Part shown: piece by piece, positions 16,311 through 24,955 of the stretch | How positions within the stretch are numbered: the stretch's first letter is position 1 | How the letters are laid out: the number at the start of each line of letters is the position of its first letter | The notes under the pieces: model-generated | Database searches by the model: none | What the model was told of the DNA's origin: nothing | Seen by the model: the letters and a program-made list of their open reading frames with translations, nothing else | DNA from: Pseudomonas fluorescens | GTDB taxonomy: Bacteria; Pseudomonadota; Gammaproteobacteria; Pseudomonadales; Pseudomonadaceae | Length of the DNA stretch: 52,380 nucleotides | Direction of reading: 5' to 3' | NCBI RefSeq assembly: GCF_902497895.1 | Contig: NZ_CABVHQ010000043.1 | Span: forward strand, 1-52,380 | Program-made: the position numbers and the translations under genes

Positions 16311-18087
16311 GATTGGCCGCCTTGCCCCACGGGGAAACCAGAGTGACGTAGCCGGCCTGGCGATCGGCCTTGGCCGCCAGACGGACTTTCAGGTTTGTTT
16401 TGCAGGCAATCGGCTGGCCGGCGATCAGTGCGTCCAGCTCGGGCGCGGCGCCACTCAACTCGGCGCGGATGCTCACCAGTTGCTGCTCGACCTGCTGCCA
16501 CATCAGCGGCGCCAGGTGTGGGCGTTCCCAGCTCAGGGCCAGCACGGCCTCGGACAGGTTGTTGACGAACAGGCAGTACACGATGCGGTTCCATCCCTGC
16601 TCGCGGGAATAGAGCAGCGATTGACGCACCCGCGGATGAATATCGGCATCAATCCGCGAGATACCCAGTTCATCGGTGAGTTTGACCCCCTCGAAATCCC
16701 GCAGCAGCAGCTGTTGCGCACGACCGTTGTCATGGTTCAGCACACTGTTCTGCAAATGCGGCTCCATCACGATGCCATGATTGAAGAACAGCGCCAGCAC
16801 CGGCCGCAGCAACAGCGCCTGGTAGTCGCTGAACCAGCTCAACAGCAGTTTGTCGCTGATGTCATTACCGTTGAAGCGCTGCAGGAATTCATGCACCAGC
16901 GGCCGTAAATGCAGGCCGCGGGCGAACAAGGTGCCGGCCATGATGCTGCAGTCGGTACCGGTATCGAGGCAGAAATTCTCCCGCAGGATTGCCCCGGTCT
17001 GCTCGCGAAACCAGTTGCCATCGGCTTCGCTGGCGTGCTCTGGAGCCCAGCTCAACAGGCCTGGCTCGGCCACCACCGAAAGCCCGCCGAGGGTCTCGGG
17101 TTGGGTGAGCTGCAATTGCCGGAACAGCCTGTCGATAATCAGCGAGCTTTCCAGTTCATACCAGGCGTTTTTCCTCACGCAGTTGGTGATGCGGACATTC
17201 AGCGAGCCCTTGATGAAGTACTCATGGCCCTCGATGTACCAGGTGCGGATCGACGCGGTGGGATTGGCCATCAGCCCCGTGGCGCCGCGATCGACAATGG
17301 CGCCGGACTCCAGCAGATGCTGCACGCGGTCATCCTGCATGAACAGCTCTGCCTGCACCGGATGCATGCAGATGATGGCGTGCCCTGCCCTGGCCTGGTC
17401 CTGATCGGCAAAACCGGCCAGCACCTGCGCATCGCTCAGGCCATTGGCGCCGATGCTCAGCCCTTGCAGCGGCACTTCGAACAGGTGCAACGGGGTGCGC
17501 GCCTGGAATTCCGGGGCATAGGTTTCCTGTGCCAGATGCTCCGGCCACAGCCGCGCCTTGGGTGCAGGGTGGTTCGGGTGGCCAAACCACAGACCCTGTT
17601 CACTGGCCAGATAACTGCTCAGCGGATCCGGGCACTTCGCTGCCAGATTGTGCCGGACTATGTCTGCGGTCAGGCCCTGGCTCTGCAGGATCTGATTCAT
17701 CAACTCATCGTTACAGGCGCTGGTCATGTACTCGCAGGCGGTCAGCAACTGTTCGGCGAACGCCGGGAAATCCGGGCACAGCCATGAGTCGTTTGCCTGC
17801 CGGGCATAGACATCGGACAGATAACGATGACTGCCGAGCAGGTCTCGACGATCGACCAGGACAAAAAATTGCTGCTGGTTGGGCAGGCTGATGGTCAGCG
17901 GTATGCCCTTCAGGTCGGCACCATCGAAATAACTTCCTGGCGCAATACCATTCATATCCAGCGGCCAGGTATAACTCAGGCAGTCTTCGGGTAGTGCGAA
18001 CTCTTTTATCAGGCAATTAAGCAAGGCATGGGCTGTCGCCGACTCACTGACTATCCTGGATAAAATTGCTCGATCGGGATTATTCAT
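16303..18087 (-). CDS. acsD: NIS siderophore synthetase AcsD (achromobactin, citrate-specific)
   Basis: The product has 594 residues of the IucA/IucC family. The N-terminal region YTWPLDMNGIAPGSYFDG resembles AcsD of Dickeya and P. syringae. Core motifs are ICMHPVQAELFM, SIRTWYIEGHEYFIKGSLNV, NCVRKNAWYELE, MEPHLQNSVLN and LLRDFEGVKL. Known AcsD starts the pathway by activating citrate and esterifying serine. It is preceded by a 290-bp gap after acsF, so it may have its own promoter as well as read-through from acsF. Confidence 0.9.
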   Translation of the reverse strand: MNNPDRAILSRIVSESATAHALLNCLIKEFALPEDCLSYTWPLDMNGIAPGSYFDGADLKGIPLTISLPNQQQFFVLVDRRDLLGSHRYLSDVYARQANDSWLCPDFPAFAEQLLTACEYMTSACNDELMNQILQSQGLTADIVRHNLAAKCPDPLSSYLASEQGLWFGHPNHPAPKARLWPEHLAQETYAPEFQARTPLHLFEVPLQGLSIGANGLSDAQVLAGFADQDQARAGHAIICMHPVQAELFMQDDRVQHLLESGAIVDRGATGLMANPTASIRTWYIEGHEYFIKGSLNVRITNCVRKNAWYELESSLIIDRLFRQLQLTQPETLGGLSVVAEPGLLSWAPEHASEADGNWFREQTGAILRENFCLDTGTDCSIMAGTLFARGLHLRPLVHEFLQRFNGNDISDKLLLSWFSDYQALLLRPVLALFFNHGIVMEPHLQNSVLNHDNGRAQQLLLRDFEGVKLTDELGISRIDADIHPRVRQSLLYSREQGWNRIVYCLFVNNLSEAVLALSWERPHLAPLMWQQVEQQLVSIRAELSGAAPELDALIAGQPIACKTNLKVRLAAKADRQAGYVTLVSPWGKAANHG

Positions 18088-18377
18088 TTCTGCTCCGCAG
18101 TAGCATTTGAGGACACCGGTACGCTATTTAGCGGTGAAGACTAAGTGGCCTTTTAATACCATCGAAAATCAATGTGCCATCCCCACGCCTACTTCTATCT
18201 CGAACGGATAAATACAACTCAGTTTCGATCCGTGGGCGCTGGAATTAATACGTGCATGTCATCTTTGTCTTACAGAGCCGATACGCAGAAAAGCATTAGC
18301 CAATAGCCCGGCTGTACTGAATAGCAGCGGCCTGTTTCGATAAACCATTAGTTGAGCTGGCTATGCAGCAACAATCA
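18088..18377. other. intergenic gap inside the siderophore locus
   Basis: This 290-bp gap between acsF and acsD has no coding frame of interest. It includes a short hairpin CGCTA-AA-TAGCG near 18131-18142. I see no clear Fur box. The sequence is AT-richer than the genes and may hold a promoter, but none is convincing enough to mark. Confidence 0.4.
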
Positions 18378-19754
18378 TCACGCCCGCAGTTGTGCCAGGG
18401 CCGAAGTCAGCCCTTTCTCGAATCGGGCGATAACCAGGCCACACTGTTCATCGTCAATAATCAGTGGAGGCAGCAGGCGCACCACATTACCGTTACGTCC
18501 GCCGCGTTCGAGCAACAAGCCTTGCTTGAAGCAGTGTTGTTGAATGGCTGCGGCCAGCGCGGCATCCATCGGGAAGCTGTTCAGCCCATCCGGTGTCTGG
18601 CGCTCGTCGACAATTTCGATCCCCAGCATCAACCCGCGGCCCCGTACCTGTCCGAGTGCCGGATAGCGTTGCTGCAACAGCATAAGCTGCTGTTTCAGCC
18701 AGCCGCCGCGCTGTGCGGCCTGAGCCGGCAGATCCTGTTCCTGGAGGACCCTGAGGGTCGCCATGCCGGTGGCCATGGCCATCTGATTGCCGCGGAAGGT
18801 GCCGCTATGGTTGCCCGGCGCCCAGGCATCAAACTCGCGCTTGATCCCCAGCAGGGCCAGGGGCAGTCCGCCACCAATGGCCTTCGACATCACGATGATA
18901 TCGGGCTCGATGCCGGCCTGCTCGAAAGCAAACATGTCGCCGGTACGGGCAAAGCCGGACTGCACTTCATCGACGATCAGCACAATCCCGTGTTTGCGGG
19001 TCACTTCGCGAATCTTGCGCAACCAGGCGATTGGCGCGGGGTTCACACCGCCCTCGCCCTGGATGGCTTCGAGGATCACCGCTGCGGGCAAGGAAACACC
19101 GCTTTCGACGTCTTCGATAAACTGCGTGAAGTAGTAACTGAGGGCCTGTACTCCAGCGTCCCCGCCAATGCCCAGCGGGCAGCGGTATTCGTGGGGATAC
19201 GGCAGGAACTGAACGCCCGCCATCAGGGTGTGGATGGCGTTCTTCGGCCCGGTATTGCCGGTCACCGCCAGCGCTCCATGGGTCATGCCATGGTAGCCAC
19301 CGGAGAAGCTGATGATGTTGCTGCGCCCGGTGACGGTTTTCGCCAGCTTGAGCGCCGCTTCTACTGCGTCGGCGCCGGACGGCCCGCAGAACTGCAGGCA
19401 GTAGTCGCGCCCATTGCCCGGCAACAAGGCCAGCAGTGCTTCACTGAAAGCATCTTTCAGCGGGGTCGTGAGGTCGAGGGTATGCATGGGCATTCCCGAG
19501 GCCAGGAAGTTGTTGATACTCGTCACAACTTCATCGTGATTATGCCCCAATGCCAAAGTGCCAGCTCCGGCCAGGCAATCAAGATAGGTCTTTCCTTCAA
19601 CATCCGTTACCCATACACCCTGCGCCTTGGCAATCGCCAATGGCAGTTTGCGCGGATAGCTGCGGACATTGGATTCGAACTTGCCTTGACGAGCCAGATA
19701 GTCGGCGTTATTTCGATGAAGCTGAGCAGAATGCAATAAGCTTTCACTAAACAT
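18378..19754 (-). CDS. acsF: diaminobutyrate--2-oxoglutarate aminotransferase
   Basis: The product has 458 residues of class-III PLP aminotransferase. It has SFSGGYHGMTHGALA, the Asp motif IVDEVQSGFARTGD and the PLP lysine in VMSKAIGGGLP. The family makes L-2,4-diaminobutyrate from aspartate semialdehyde, an achromobactin component. I place the start at the ATG at 19754 (MFSESLLHS), which has AGGAG 8 nt upstream. Longer frames (ATG 19778, TTG 19814) would run through or touch the Fur box at 19781-19799, so they are unlikely to be translated. This is the first biosynthetic gene of the acs operon. Confidence 0.92.
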   Translation of the reverse strand: MFSESLLHSAQLHRNNADYLARQGKFESNVRSYPRKLPLAIAKAQGVWVTDVEGKTYLDCLAGAGTLALGHNHDEVVTSINNFLASGMPMHTLDLTTPLKDAFSEALLALLPGNGRDYCLQFCGPSGADAVEAALKLAKTVTGRSNIISFSGGYHGMTHGALAVTGNTGPKNAIHTLMAGVQFLPYPHEYRCPLGIGGDAGVQALSYYFTQFIEDVESGVSLPAAVILEAIQGEGGVNPAPIAWLRKIREVTRKHGIVLIVDEVQSGFARTGDMFAFEQAGIEPDIIVMSKAIGGGLPLALLGIKREFDAWAPGNHSGTFRGNQMAMATGMATLRVLQEQDLPAQAAQRGGWLKQQLMLLQQRYPALGQVRGRGLMLGIEIVDERQTPDGLNSFPMDAALAAAIQQHCFKQGLLLERGGRNGNVVRLLPPLIIDDEQCGLVIARFEKGLTSALAQLRA

Positions 19755-19780
19755 AGGTCGACTCCTGATAAGATCCATAG

Positions 19781-19799
19781 CGGAATTATTATCATTATC
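19781..19799 (-). promoter_or_regulatory. Fur box upstream of acsF
   Basis: On the minus strand the sequence is GATAATGATAATAATTCCG. Its first 12 bases match the consensus GATAATGATAATCATTATC exactly, and the ATT of the second half is kept. It lies 27-45 bp upstream of the preferred acsF start. This implies iron repression of the biosynthetic operon by Fur. Confidence 0.8.
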
Positions 19800-19918
19800 A
19801 ATCGCATATGGCAAGGAATTTCCGAACTAACTGCATGTTTCAAAACAATTAGCGGGCTCCCGGATATAATCCGGGCACAGATAAAACCAAGTCGCGGACT
19901 TGGTATTTGGTGAAAAGT

Positions 19919-19971
19919 TCATCATCAAATAAGGAAATTACCTACAGTAATAATTCCTTATTTCATGATGA
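19919..19971. other. AT-rich 18-bp inverted repeat
   Basis: The arms at 19919-19936 and 19954-19971 are complementary over 18 bp with one mismatch, and a 17-nt loop separates them. The sequence is AT-rich (AAATAAGGAA/TTCCTTATTT core). It sits 126 bp after the receptor stop and about 120 bp upstream of the acsF Fur box. It could act as a weak terminator for the receptor gene or as an operator for a regulator of acsF. There is no run of T after either arm. Confidence 0.6.
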
Positions 19972-20037
19972 TCATTACAACTTAAGCAAACAGATGATTG
20001 CAAAGTAACATCATTGAACTCTGTCGATTATGCCTGT

Positions 20038-20067
20038 CCTGCGGATCGCCATAAGGCGACCCGCAGG
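20038..20067 (-). terminator. stem-loop after the receptor gene
   Basis: Thirteen-base arms CCTGCGGATCGCC and GGCGACCCGCAGG, separated by the tetraloop ATAA, lie 30 nt after the receptor stop. The single mismatch becomes a G-U pair in minus-strand RNA. The stem is strong, but no U-tract follows, so it may stabilise the mRNA 3' end or act with Rho rather than as a classic intrinsic terminator. Confidence 0.5.
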
Positions 20068-20096
20068 CAGCAAATTTTCGACTCTGTATGGGCGTA

Positions 20097-22520
20097 TCAG
20101 AAGTCCACGGTCGCCGAAAGGAGTAAGGTGCGCGGGGTCGCCAGCGTCAAGCCAGGCTCGCTGTCATCCGAGGCCCCGGCCGAACTCCAGTAGGCCTTGT
20201 TCGCCACGTTCTCGACATTGGCACGCAGGGTGATGTCCTTTTCGTCGACCTTGAACCCGTAACGTGCGCCCACGTCGAAACGCTCCCAGGAATCGATTTC
20301 CTTGTTGTTGGACTGGTCCAGAAACTGCGAGCTGGAATAGAGGCCGCGACTGGTCAGGGTCAGGCCCTGTACGCCCGGTACGTCCCACTCGGCGCCCAGG
20401 TTGACGTTGTATTTCGGCGTGGCAGGCGCCCGGTTGCCGTCGAAGGTGCCATTGGTGGTCTCGTGCAACTCGCTGTCGATGTACATGACACCGCCGAGCA
20501 GGCGGAAACCTTTGAGCGGTTCACCGAACATACTCAGTTCCACACCGGTGTTTTCACGCTTGCCGTTCGGGCCGAAGACGCGCGTCGTGGCGTTGGTCTC
20601 GTAGGCCGGCTGCTTGATCCGGAACACCGCGGCGGTGACGGCGAACGCACCGGCGTCATACTTGGCGCCGACCTCGACCTGGCGGCTGATGAACGGCGGG
20701 AAGATCTCGTCCTCGTTCACCGAGGTCGATGGTGCGATCTTGCCCTGGCTCAGGCCTTCCATGTAGTTGGCATACAACGACAGCTTATCGGTGGCCTTGA
20801 ACAGGATGCCGCCCGACGGCGAGACTTTTTCCTCATCGTAGGCGGTGGCGCCTTTGACATTATCCGCCCAGTCGTCAACCTTCACCCGCTGCCAGCGGGC
20901 GCCGAGGGTCAGCAGCAGCCGGTCATCGAAGAAACCCAGGGTGTCGGACAACGCCACGCCACTGAAGCGGTTCTCGGTATAGACCTTCGGATCCTTTCGC
21001 GTCTGGATGCTGGGCGTTGGTGTTACCACCGGGTCATAGATATTGCTTGGGGCCGACCCATAACGAGCGCCGCCATTTTCGAAGTCCATGTAGAAATAGC
21101 TGGCGGCCAGGTTGACTTCATGGCTCACCGGGCCGGTATGGAACCAGTTGCGCACCCCCGCGTTGGCCGTCCGGACATTTTCGTCACGGGTGAAGTCACG
21201 TGGCTGAACGCTGAAATCGCCAGCGTCGTTGGTGACCGAAACGGCATGCCGGAGAAAGTCATGGTTGCTTTTACGCGCGCCCACACCGCCGTACAGCATG
21301 ACGGAATCGTTGACGTCGAATTCACCGTTCACTGTGCCGAAAGTGTCGTTGGTACTCGCCTTGCTCCAGGGCTGCGCATAGTTGTGGCGCACATCGCTGG
21401 CATGCGGAACCCGCGCGTTGGGGCCGACCTGCACGCGTTCCTGCGGGGCGTCGGTATCACGCTCGGTGCGCCCGATATCCGTCGAGAGCCGCAGGCGTTC
21501 ACCGCGAAAATCCAGGCCCAGGACGGCCATCTCGCGGTCGACATTCTGGTGATCCCATTCGGTGTCGCCGGACTGCTTCACGCCGTTGAAACGAAGGCCG
21601 AACTTGTTGTCTTCACCAAAGCGCCGGCCGACATCCACGGCACCACCGACCTGGCTGTCGGAAGCGTACATACCGGTAAACGAAGTGATGGGCTTGTCGG
21701 TCGCGCGCTTGGGCACCACGTTGATCCCGCCACCGACGCTGCCCCGCGGCGAGATGCCGTTGATGAGCTGGCTCGGGCCTTTGATGACGTCGACGCGGTC
21801 GGCCATTTCCATGTCGATCGTATAGGTCGGCAGGACGCCGTAGAGACCGTTGTAGGCGACATCACTGTTGAACAGGCTCAACCCGCGAATGGTGAACTGC
21901 TCATAACGCCCACCCGCCGGGTTGGTGGCGCGAACCGAGGGATCGCTGGCGATCAGGTCGCCCAAGGTACGAGCCTGGAGGTTTTTGACCGCCTCGCTGG
22001 TGTAGGTGGTCACGCTGAACGGCGTTTCCATGAAGTCTTTCGAGCCCAGCAAGCCTTGCGAACTGCGGCGCGCGACCTGGCCGCCGGCATACGGCTCGCC
22101 GTGCGCCGAGTCAGTGGCACCGAGAATCGAGGTGGGAGCCAGTTGCAGGCTGCCGCTTTCTGGCGCCGGGGTCAGGGTGTACGCCTGTTCGCCCACCGGC
22201 TGCAGTTGCAGACCGGAACCTTGCAGCAACCGGCTAAAGCCCTCCTCGACCGCGTACTCCCCGGAAAGCCCGGGACTGTTGCGACCACTGACCAGCGCCG
22301 GGTCCAGCGAAAGGTTGACCCCGGCCAATCCGGCGAAGCGGGTCAACGCGGCGCTGAGGCTACCGGCGGGCACCTGGTAACTGCGCCGAGGGCTGTCTTC
22401 GGCCCAGCTGACCGCAACAAATAAAGGACAGGTACCCAGACTCAACAGCAGACTCAGGTGCAACAACGGGCGCAGCCTGGAAGAAGCCAGACGCGTACTG
22501 CAGGGCATCGATGGAGGCAT
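20097..22520 (-). CDS. TonB-dependent ferric siderophore receptor with STN signalling domain
   Basis: The product has 807 residues. A signal peptide runs to about residue 40 (LLLSLGTCPLFVAVSWAED). The STN domain spans about 45-115 (YQVPAGSLSAALTRFAGLAG) and contacts FecR in transducing receptors. The plug (about 150-290) includes TIRGLSLFNSDVAYNG and VIKGPSQLINGISPRGSVGG, and a 22-strand barrel ends in LLLSATVDF with the terminal Phe of outer-membrane proteins. It lies between fecIR and the acs operon and so is the probable uptake receptor for the siderophore, the Acr equivalent. The STN domain plus neighbouring fecIR indicate cell-surface signalling by the ferric siderophore. The start is the ATG at 22520; another ATG lies four codons downstream. 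Confidence 0.92.
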   Translation of the reverse strand: MPPSMPCSTRLASSRLRPLLHLSLLLSLGTCPLFVAVSWAEDSPRRSYQVPAGSLSAALTRFAGLAGVNLSLDPALVSGRNSPGLSGEYAVEEGFSRLLQGSGLQLQPVGEQAYTLTPAPESGSLQLAPTSILGATDSAHGEPYAGGQVARRSSQGLLGSKDFMETPFSVTTYTSEAVKNLQARTLGDLIASDPSVRATNPAGGRYEQFTIRGLSLFNSDVAYNGLYGVLPTYTIDMEMADRVDVIKGPSQLINGISPRGSVGGGINVVPKRATDKPITSFTGMYASDSQVGGAVDVGRRFGEDNKFGLRFNGVKQSGDTEWDHQNVDREMAVLGLDFRGERLRLSTDIGRTERDTDAPQERVQVGPNARVPHASDVRHNYAQPWSKASTNDTFGTVNGEFDVNDSVMLYGGVGARKSNHDFLRHAVSVTNDAGDFSVQPRDFTRDENVRTANAGVRNWFHTGPVSHEVNLAASYFYMDFENGGARYGSAPSNIYDPVVTPTPSIQTRKDPKVYTENRFSGVALSDTLGFFDDRLLLTLGARWQRVKVDDWADNVKGATAYDEEKVSPSGGILFKATDKLSLYANYMEGLSQGKIAPSTSVNEDEIFPPFISRQVEVGAKYDAGAFAVTAAVFRIKQPAYETNATTRVFGPNGKRENTGVELSMFGEPLKGFRLLGGVMYIDSELHETTNGTFDGNRAPATPKYNVNLGAEWDVPGVQGLTLTSRGLYSSSQFLDQSNNKEIDSWERFDVGARYGFKVDEKDITLRANVENVANKAYWSSAGASDDSEPGLTLATPRTLLLSATVDF

Positions 22521-22626
22521 TGAGAATCTCTCTGATTTCGTTTCACTGCCTTGAATGACAAGCGAAGCGAAAAAAGGGGACAGGCTTCAGACAAATACCA
22601 GGAATTTCTAGCTTCACACATTCCCC

Positions 22627-22757
22627 GTAGCAGCTGGCGAAGCCTGCGTTCGGCCGCGTAGCGGTCGTAAAATCAGGCGCTGTGGTGTTACAGGTTGATC
22701 GTGGTTGCATGATTTGCGACTGCTGCGCAGCCGAACGCAGGCTCCGCCAGCTGCTAC
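22627..22757. repeat. REPIN-like inverted repeat (GTAGCAGCTGGCGAAG family)
   Basis: Two arms of about 28 bp (GTAGCAGCTGGCGAAGCCTG... and its complement ...CAGGCTCCGCCAGCTGCTAC) face each other across about 75 bp in the gap between fecR and the receptor gene. Related elements lie at 32805-32965 and 37110-37255. This is a typical Pseudomonas intergenic doublet and could form a large hairpin that limits read-through or protects upstream mRNA. Confidence 0.85.
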
Positions 22758-22791
22758 GGACCGCGTCGTCGCGTTAACTGACCGGCAGGCT

Positions 22792-23742
22792 TCAGACAGT
22801 ATTTTTTCGCGGCAGCAGCGTGACCCAATAACGGGTACGCGAATGCACCTCCAGCGGCAGGCTGGCGGCCAGCAGCGAGAGAATACGATCGGTGTCATCG
22901 AGGCGGAAACTACCGGTGACCCGCAGCGACTCAAGCGCAGGTTCCCAGCGCAGCACGCCCGGTCGATAGCTGCTCAGCTCGCGCAAGAACTCCCCCAGCG
23001 GCTGGTTCTGCGCCATCAGCACGCCCTCGCGCCAACCCGGCGCAAGCACATCGAATGGCTCCACCGCCCCTGCGCCGGCGGCCAGCAGGCTGACCTGCTG
23101 ACCGCTGCGCAACGTCAATGCCGGCCCTTTCAAGGGCCGCAATTGCACCGTGCCGTTGAGCACCAAGACCCGGCAGCCGAGCTTATTCTGGCGAACACAG
23201 ACCTCGCTCTGGCTGACGATAACCTGTCCGTAGTGGGTCTGGACCGTTAACAGTGACGCCCCTGACACCTTCAGCGCCATTTCGCCGGCTACCAGCGTCA
23301 GGCGCCGGCTCGGCAGATCGACATTGACGGCAGTGGCGGTATTGAGATGCAGGGTGCTGCCATCGGCCAGCACTACCTGCTTGCGCTCCCCGGTGGCGGT
23401 GTGCAGGTCGGCGCGCCAGGCGTCCAGGGGCAATTGCCGACTGAGCAGCACGGCGGTCGGCACCAGCACCGCCGCGCCCAAGGCGCGTTTAAGCAGCTTG
23501 CGCCGCCCCGAGTCCGGGCGGTCCAGGCTGCCCATGGCCAGGGCCGAAGGCAGCGCGGCAAAGCGCTGGCGCAAGAGTTGAGCCTTCTGCCAGGCCTGTT
23601 CGTGACTGGCGCAACTGTCGCGCCAGTGCTGCAGCGCGGCTCGATCCTGTTCATTGGCGCCGCCGGATTCCAGCAATGCCAGCCACTGCGCGGCAGCCCG
23701 TGCTACTTGGCGGGCTTCGGCCGAAGGCGGCGGATTGATCAC
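22792..23742 (-). CDS. fecR: FecR-type anti-sigma / sigma regulator
   Basis: The product has 316 residues from the GTG at 23742, which overlaps the sigma gene stop by 4 nt (GTGA). An upstream TTG would lengthen the overlap and is less likely. The cytoplasmic N-terminal domain has ARAAAQWLALLESG and the Trp-rich HWRDSCASHEQAWQKA segment. One membrane segment follows near residue 90 (ALGAAVLVPTAVLLS). The periplasmic FecR domain contains TATGERKQVVLADGSTLHLNTATAV. It senses the STN domain of the loaded receptor and controls the partner sigma factor. Confidence 0.92.
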   Translation of the reverse strand: MINPPPSAEARQVARAAAQWLALLESGGANEQDRAALQHWRDSCASHEQAWQKAQLLRQRFAALPSALAMGSLDRPDSGRRKLLKRALGAAVLVPTAVLLSRQLPLDAWRADLHTATGERKQVVLADGSTLHLNTATAVNVDLPSRRLTLVAGEMALKVSGASLLTVQTHYGQVIVSQSEVCVRQNKLGCRVLVLNGTVQLRPLKGPALTLRSGQQVSLLAAGAGAVEPFDVLAPGWREGVLMAQNQPLGEFLRELSSYRPGVLRWEPALESLRVTGSFRLDDTDRILSLLAASLPLEVHSRTRYWVTLLPRKNTV

Positions 23743-24248
23743 AGCGCCACCAGCAGACAATGCTCGTAGGCTTGCGCCATGTAGCGCTTGATCGTGCGTT
23801 CCGACACCCGCAAACGCTCGGCGATCTGTTGATACCCCAGGCCTTCCAGCTGGCTCCAGAGAAATGCCCGGCGTACCGCTGTCGGCAACCCGTCGAGCAG
23901 TTCGTCCAGTACTTGCAGGGTTTCCAGCAGCACCCAGCGCTCCTCGGGAGACGGCGCACTGTCCTCAGGCAACAGCGCGAGCGCATTCAAATAAGCCTGC
24001 TCCAGGCTGCGACGCTGGTAGAAATTGCTCAGCAGCCGCTTGCCCACCGTCAGCAAATACGCCCGTGGCTCCTGCAAGTCGGCAATCCGCTGGGAACTGG
24101 CGAGAACCCGCATGAACGTATCCTGACTCAGGTCCGCCGCATCGCAGCCGTTTCCCATGCGTTGCCTCAACCAGCCCTCCAGCCAGCCACGATGGTCGCG
24201 GTACAGGTCGTGGAGGGTTTGCTCCGTCGGCATCGCAGTATCACTCAT
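23739..24248 (-). CDS. fecI: FecI-type ECF sigma factor
   Basis: The product has 169 residues, the usual length for iron-starvation ECF sigma factors. Region 2 includes DAADLSQDTFMRVLAS; region 4 is LEGLGYQQIAERLRVSERTIKRYMAQAYEHC. It likely drives transcription of the receptor and perhaps the acs operon when ferric siderophore binds outside, matching the role of AcsS-like sigma factors in P. syringae. A Fur-type palindrome sits about 30 bp upstream. The RBS is weak at both possible ATGs (24248 and 24233). Confidence 0.92.
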   Translation of the reverse strand: MSDTAMPTEQTLHDLYRDHRGWLEGWLRQRMGNGCDAADLSQDTFMRVLASSQRIADLQEPRAYLLTVGKRLLSNFYQRRSLEQAYLNALALLPEDSAPSPEERWVLLETLQVLDELLDGLPTAVRRAFLWSQLEGLGYQQIAERLRVSERTIKRYMAQAYEHCLLVAL

Positions 24249-24271
24249 GTCAGGAAACCGCCAAGGAATAA

Positions 24272-24292
24272 TTTAAATGAGATTCATTCTAA
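24272..24292 (-). promoter_or_regulatory. probable Fur box upstream of fecI
   Basis: On the minus strand the core AATGA-ATC-TCATT is a perfect 5-bp inverted repeat within AT-rich sequence, about 28 bp before the fecI start. It matches the Fur consensus only partly (about 11 of 19), but its position is the usual one for iron-repressed fecI genes. Confidence 0.5.
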
Positions 24293-24449
24293 TTAGTAAC
24301 ACTGTGATAAACCAAGCTCTTTTATGTATTCATTGGCCGGGAGGGGTCGCAAGGGCTGGAGCGGGGATAAGCCTTTGCTCCTGAAAGCACTGGTCCTTCG
24401 GGGTTGGTGCTGTTGGCGAATGGAGGATTTGGATGAGGGACAAAATTCT

Positions 24450-24917
24450 GTAGGAGCCGCAGGCTGCGATCTTTTGATCCTGGCGGCGGTGGTGCCCGCA
24501 GAAAAGATCCGCAATCCCCTGTAGGAGCTGCCGAAGGCTGCGATCTTTTGATCTTTCGCTTGGGACTCAAGTGGACCTGGAAAGATCGCAGCCTCGTTTC
24601 ACTCGACAGCTCCTACACAGCTCCTACACAGCTCCTACCCAGCTCCTACGCCGCCGACCGTGTGCACCTGCGCTCTTGTGGGTGTCTGCCAATCCCACAC
24701 CGACCCTGTGCACCTGCAATGTCGTGGATTTCCCTCGCCGGTTGCGTAAACCTGCAATGTCCTGGCTGTCCGCAATCCCCTGTAGGAGCTGCCGCAGGCT
24801 GCGATCTTTTGATCTTTTGATCTTTCGCTTGGGACTCAAGTGGAACTGGAAAGATCGCAGCCTCGTTTCACTCGACAGCTCCTACACAGCTCCTACACAG
24901 CTCCTACACAGCTCCTT
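24450..24917. repeat. duplicated REP hairpin array with 11-bp tandem tails
   Basis: This gene-free stretch carries a partial copy (24450-24507) and two long copies (24521-24649 and 24782-24917) of the element starting GTAGGAGCTGCCG. In each long copy CTGCGATCTTTTGATC pairs with an inverted AAAGATCGCAG arm, then CAGCTCCTACA is repeated three to four times in tandem. The copies are about 260 bp apart and share the following GACCGTGTGCACCTGCGCTC tail, so a larger unit was duplicated. No gene is present between the sigma gene and the porin gene. Confidence 0.85.
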
Positions 24918-24955
24918 GCCGACCGTGTGCACCTGCGCTCTTGTGGGTGTATCCC

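Noticed and set aside
20463..22424. 653-codon open frame on the plus strand
   Set aside because: It is antisense to the TonB receptor gene; its protein has no family features and the frame results from GC-rich codon use on the other strand.
24606..24649. Possible CRISPR-like array from the 11-bp repeats
   Set aside because: The units are short, contiguous and without spacers, and belong to a REP hairpin. No cas genes are present.
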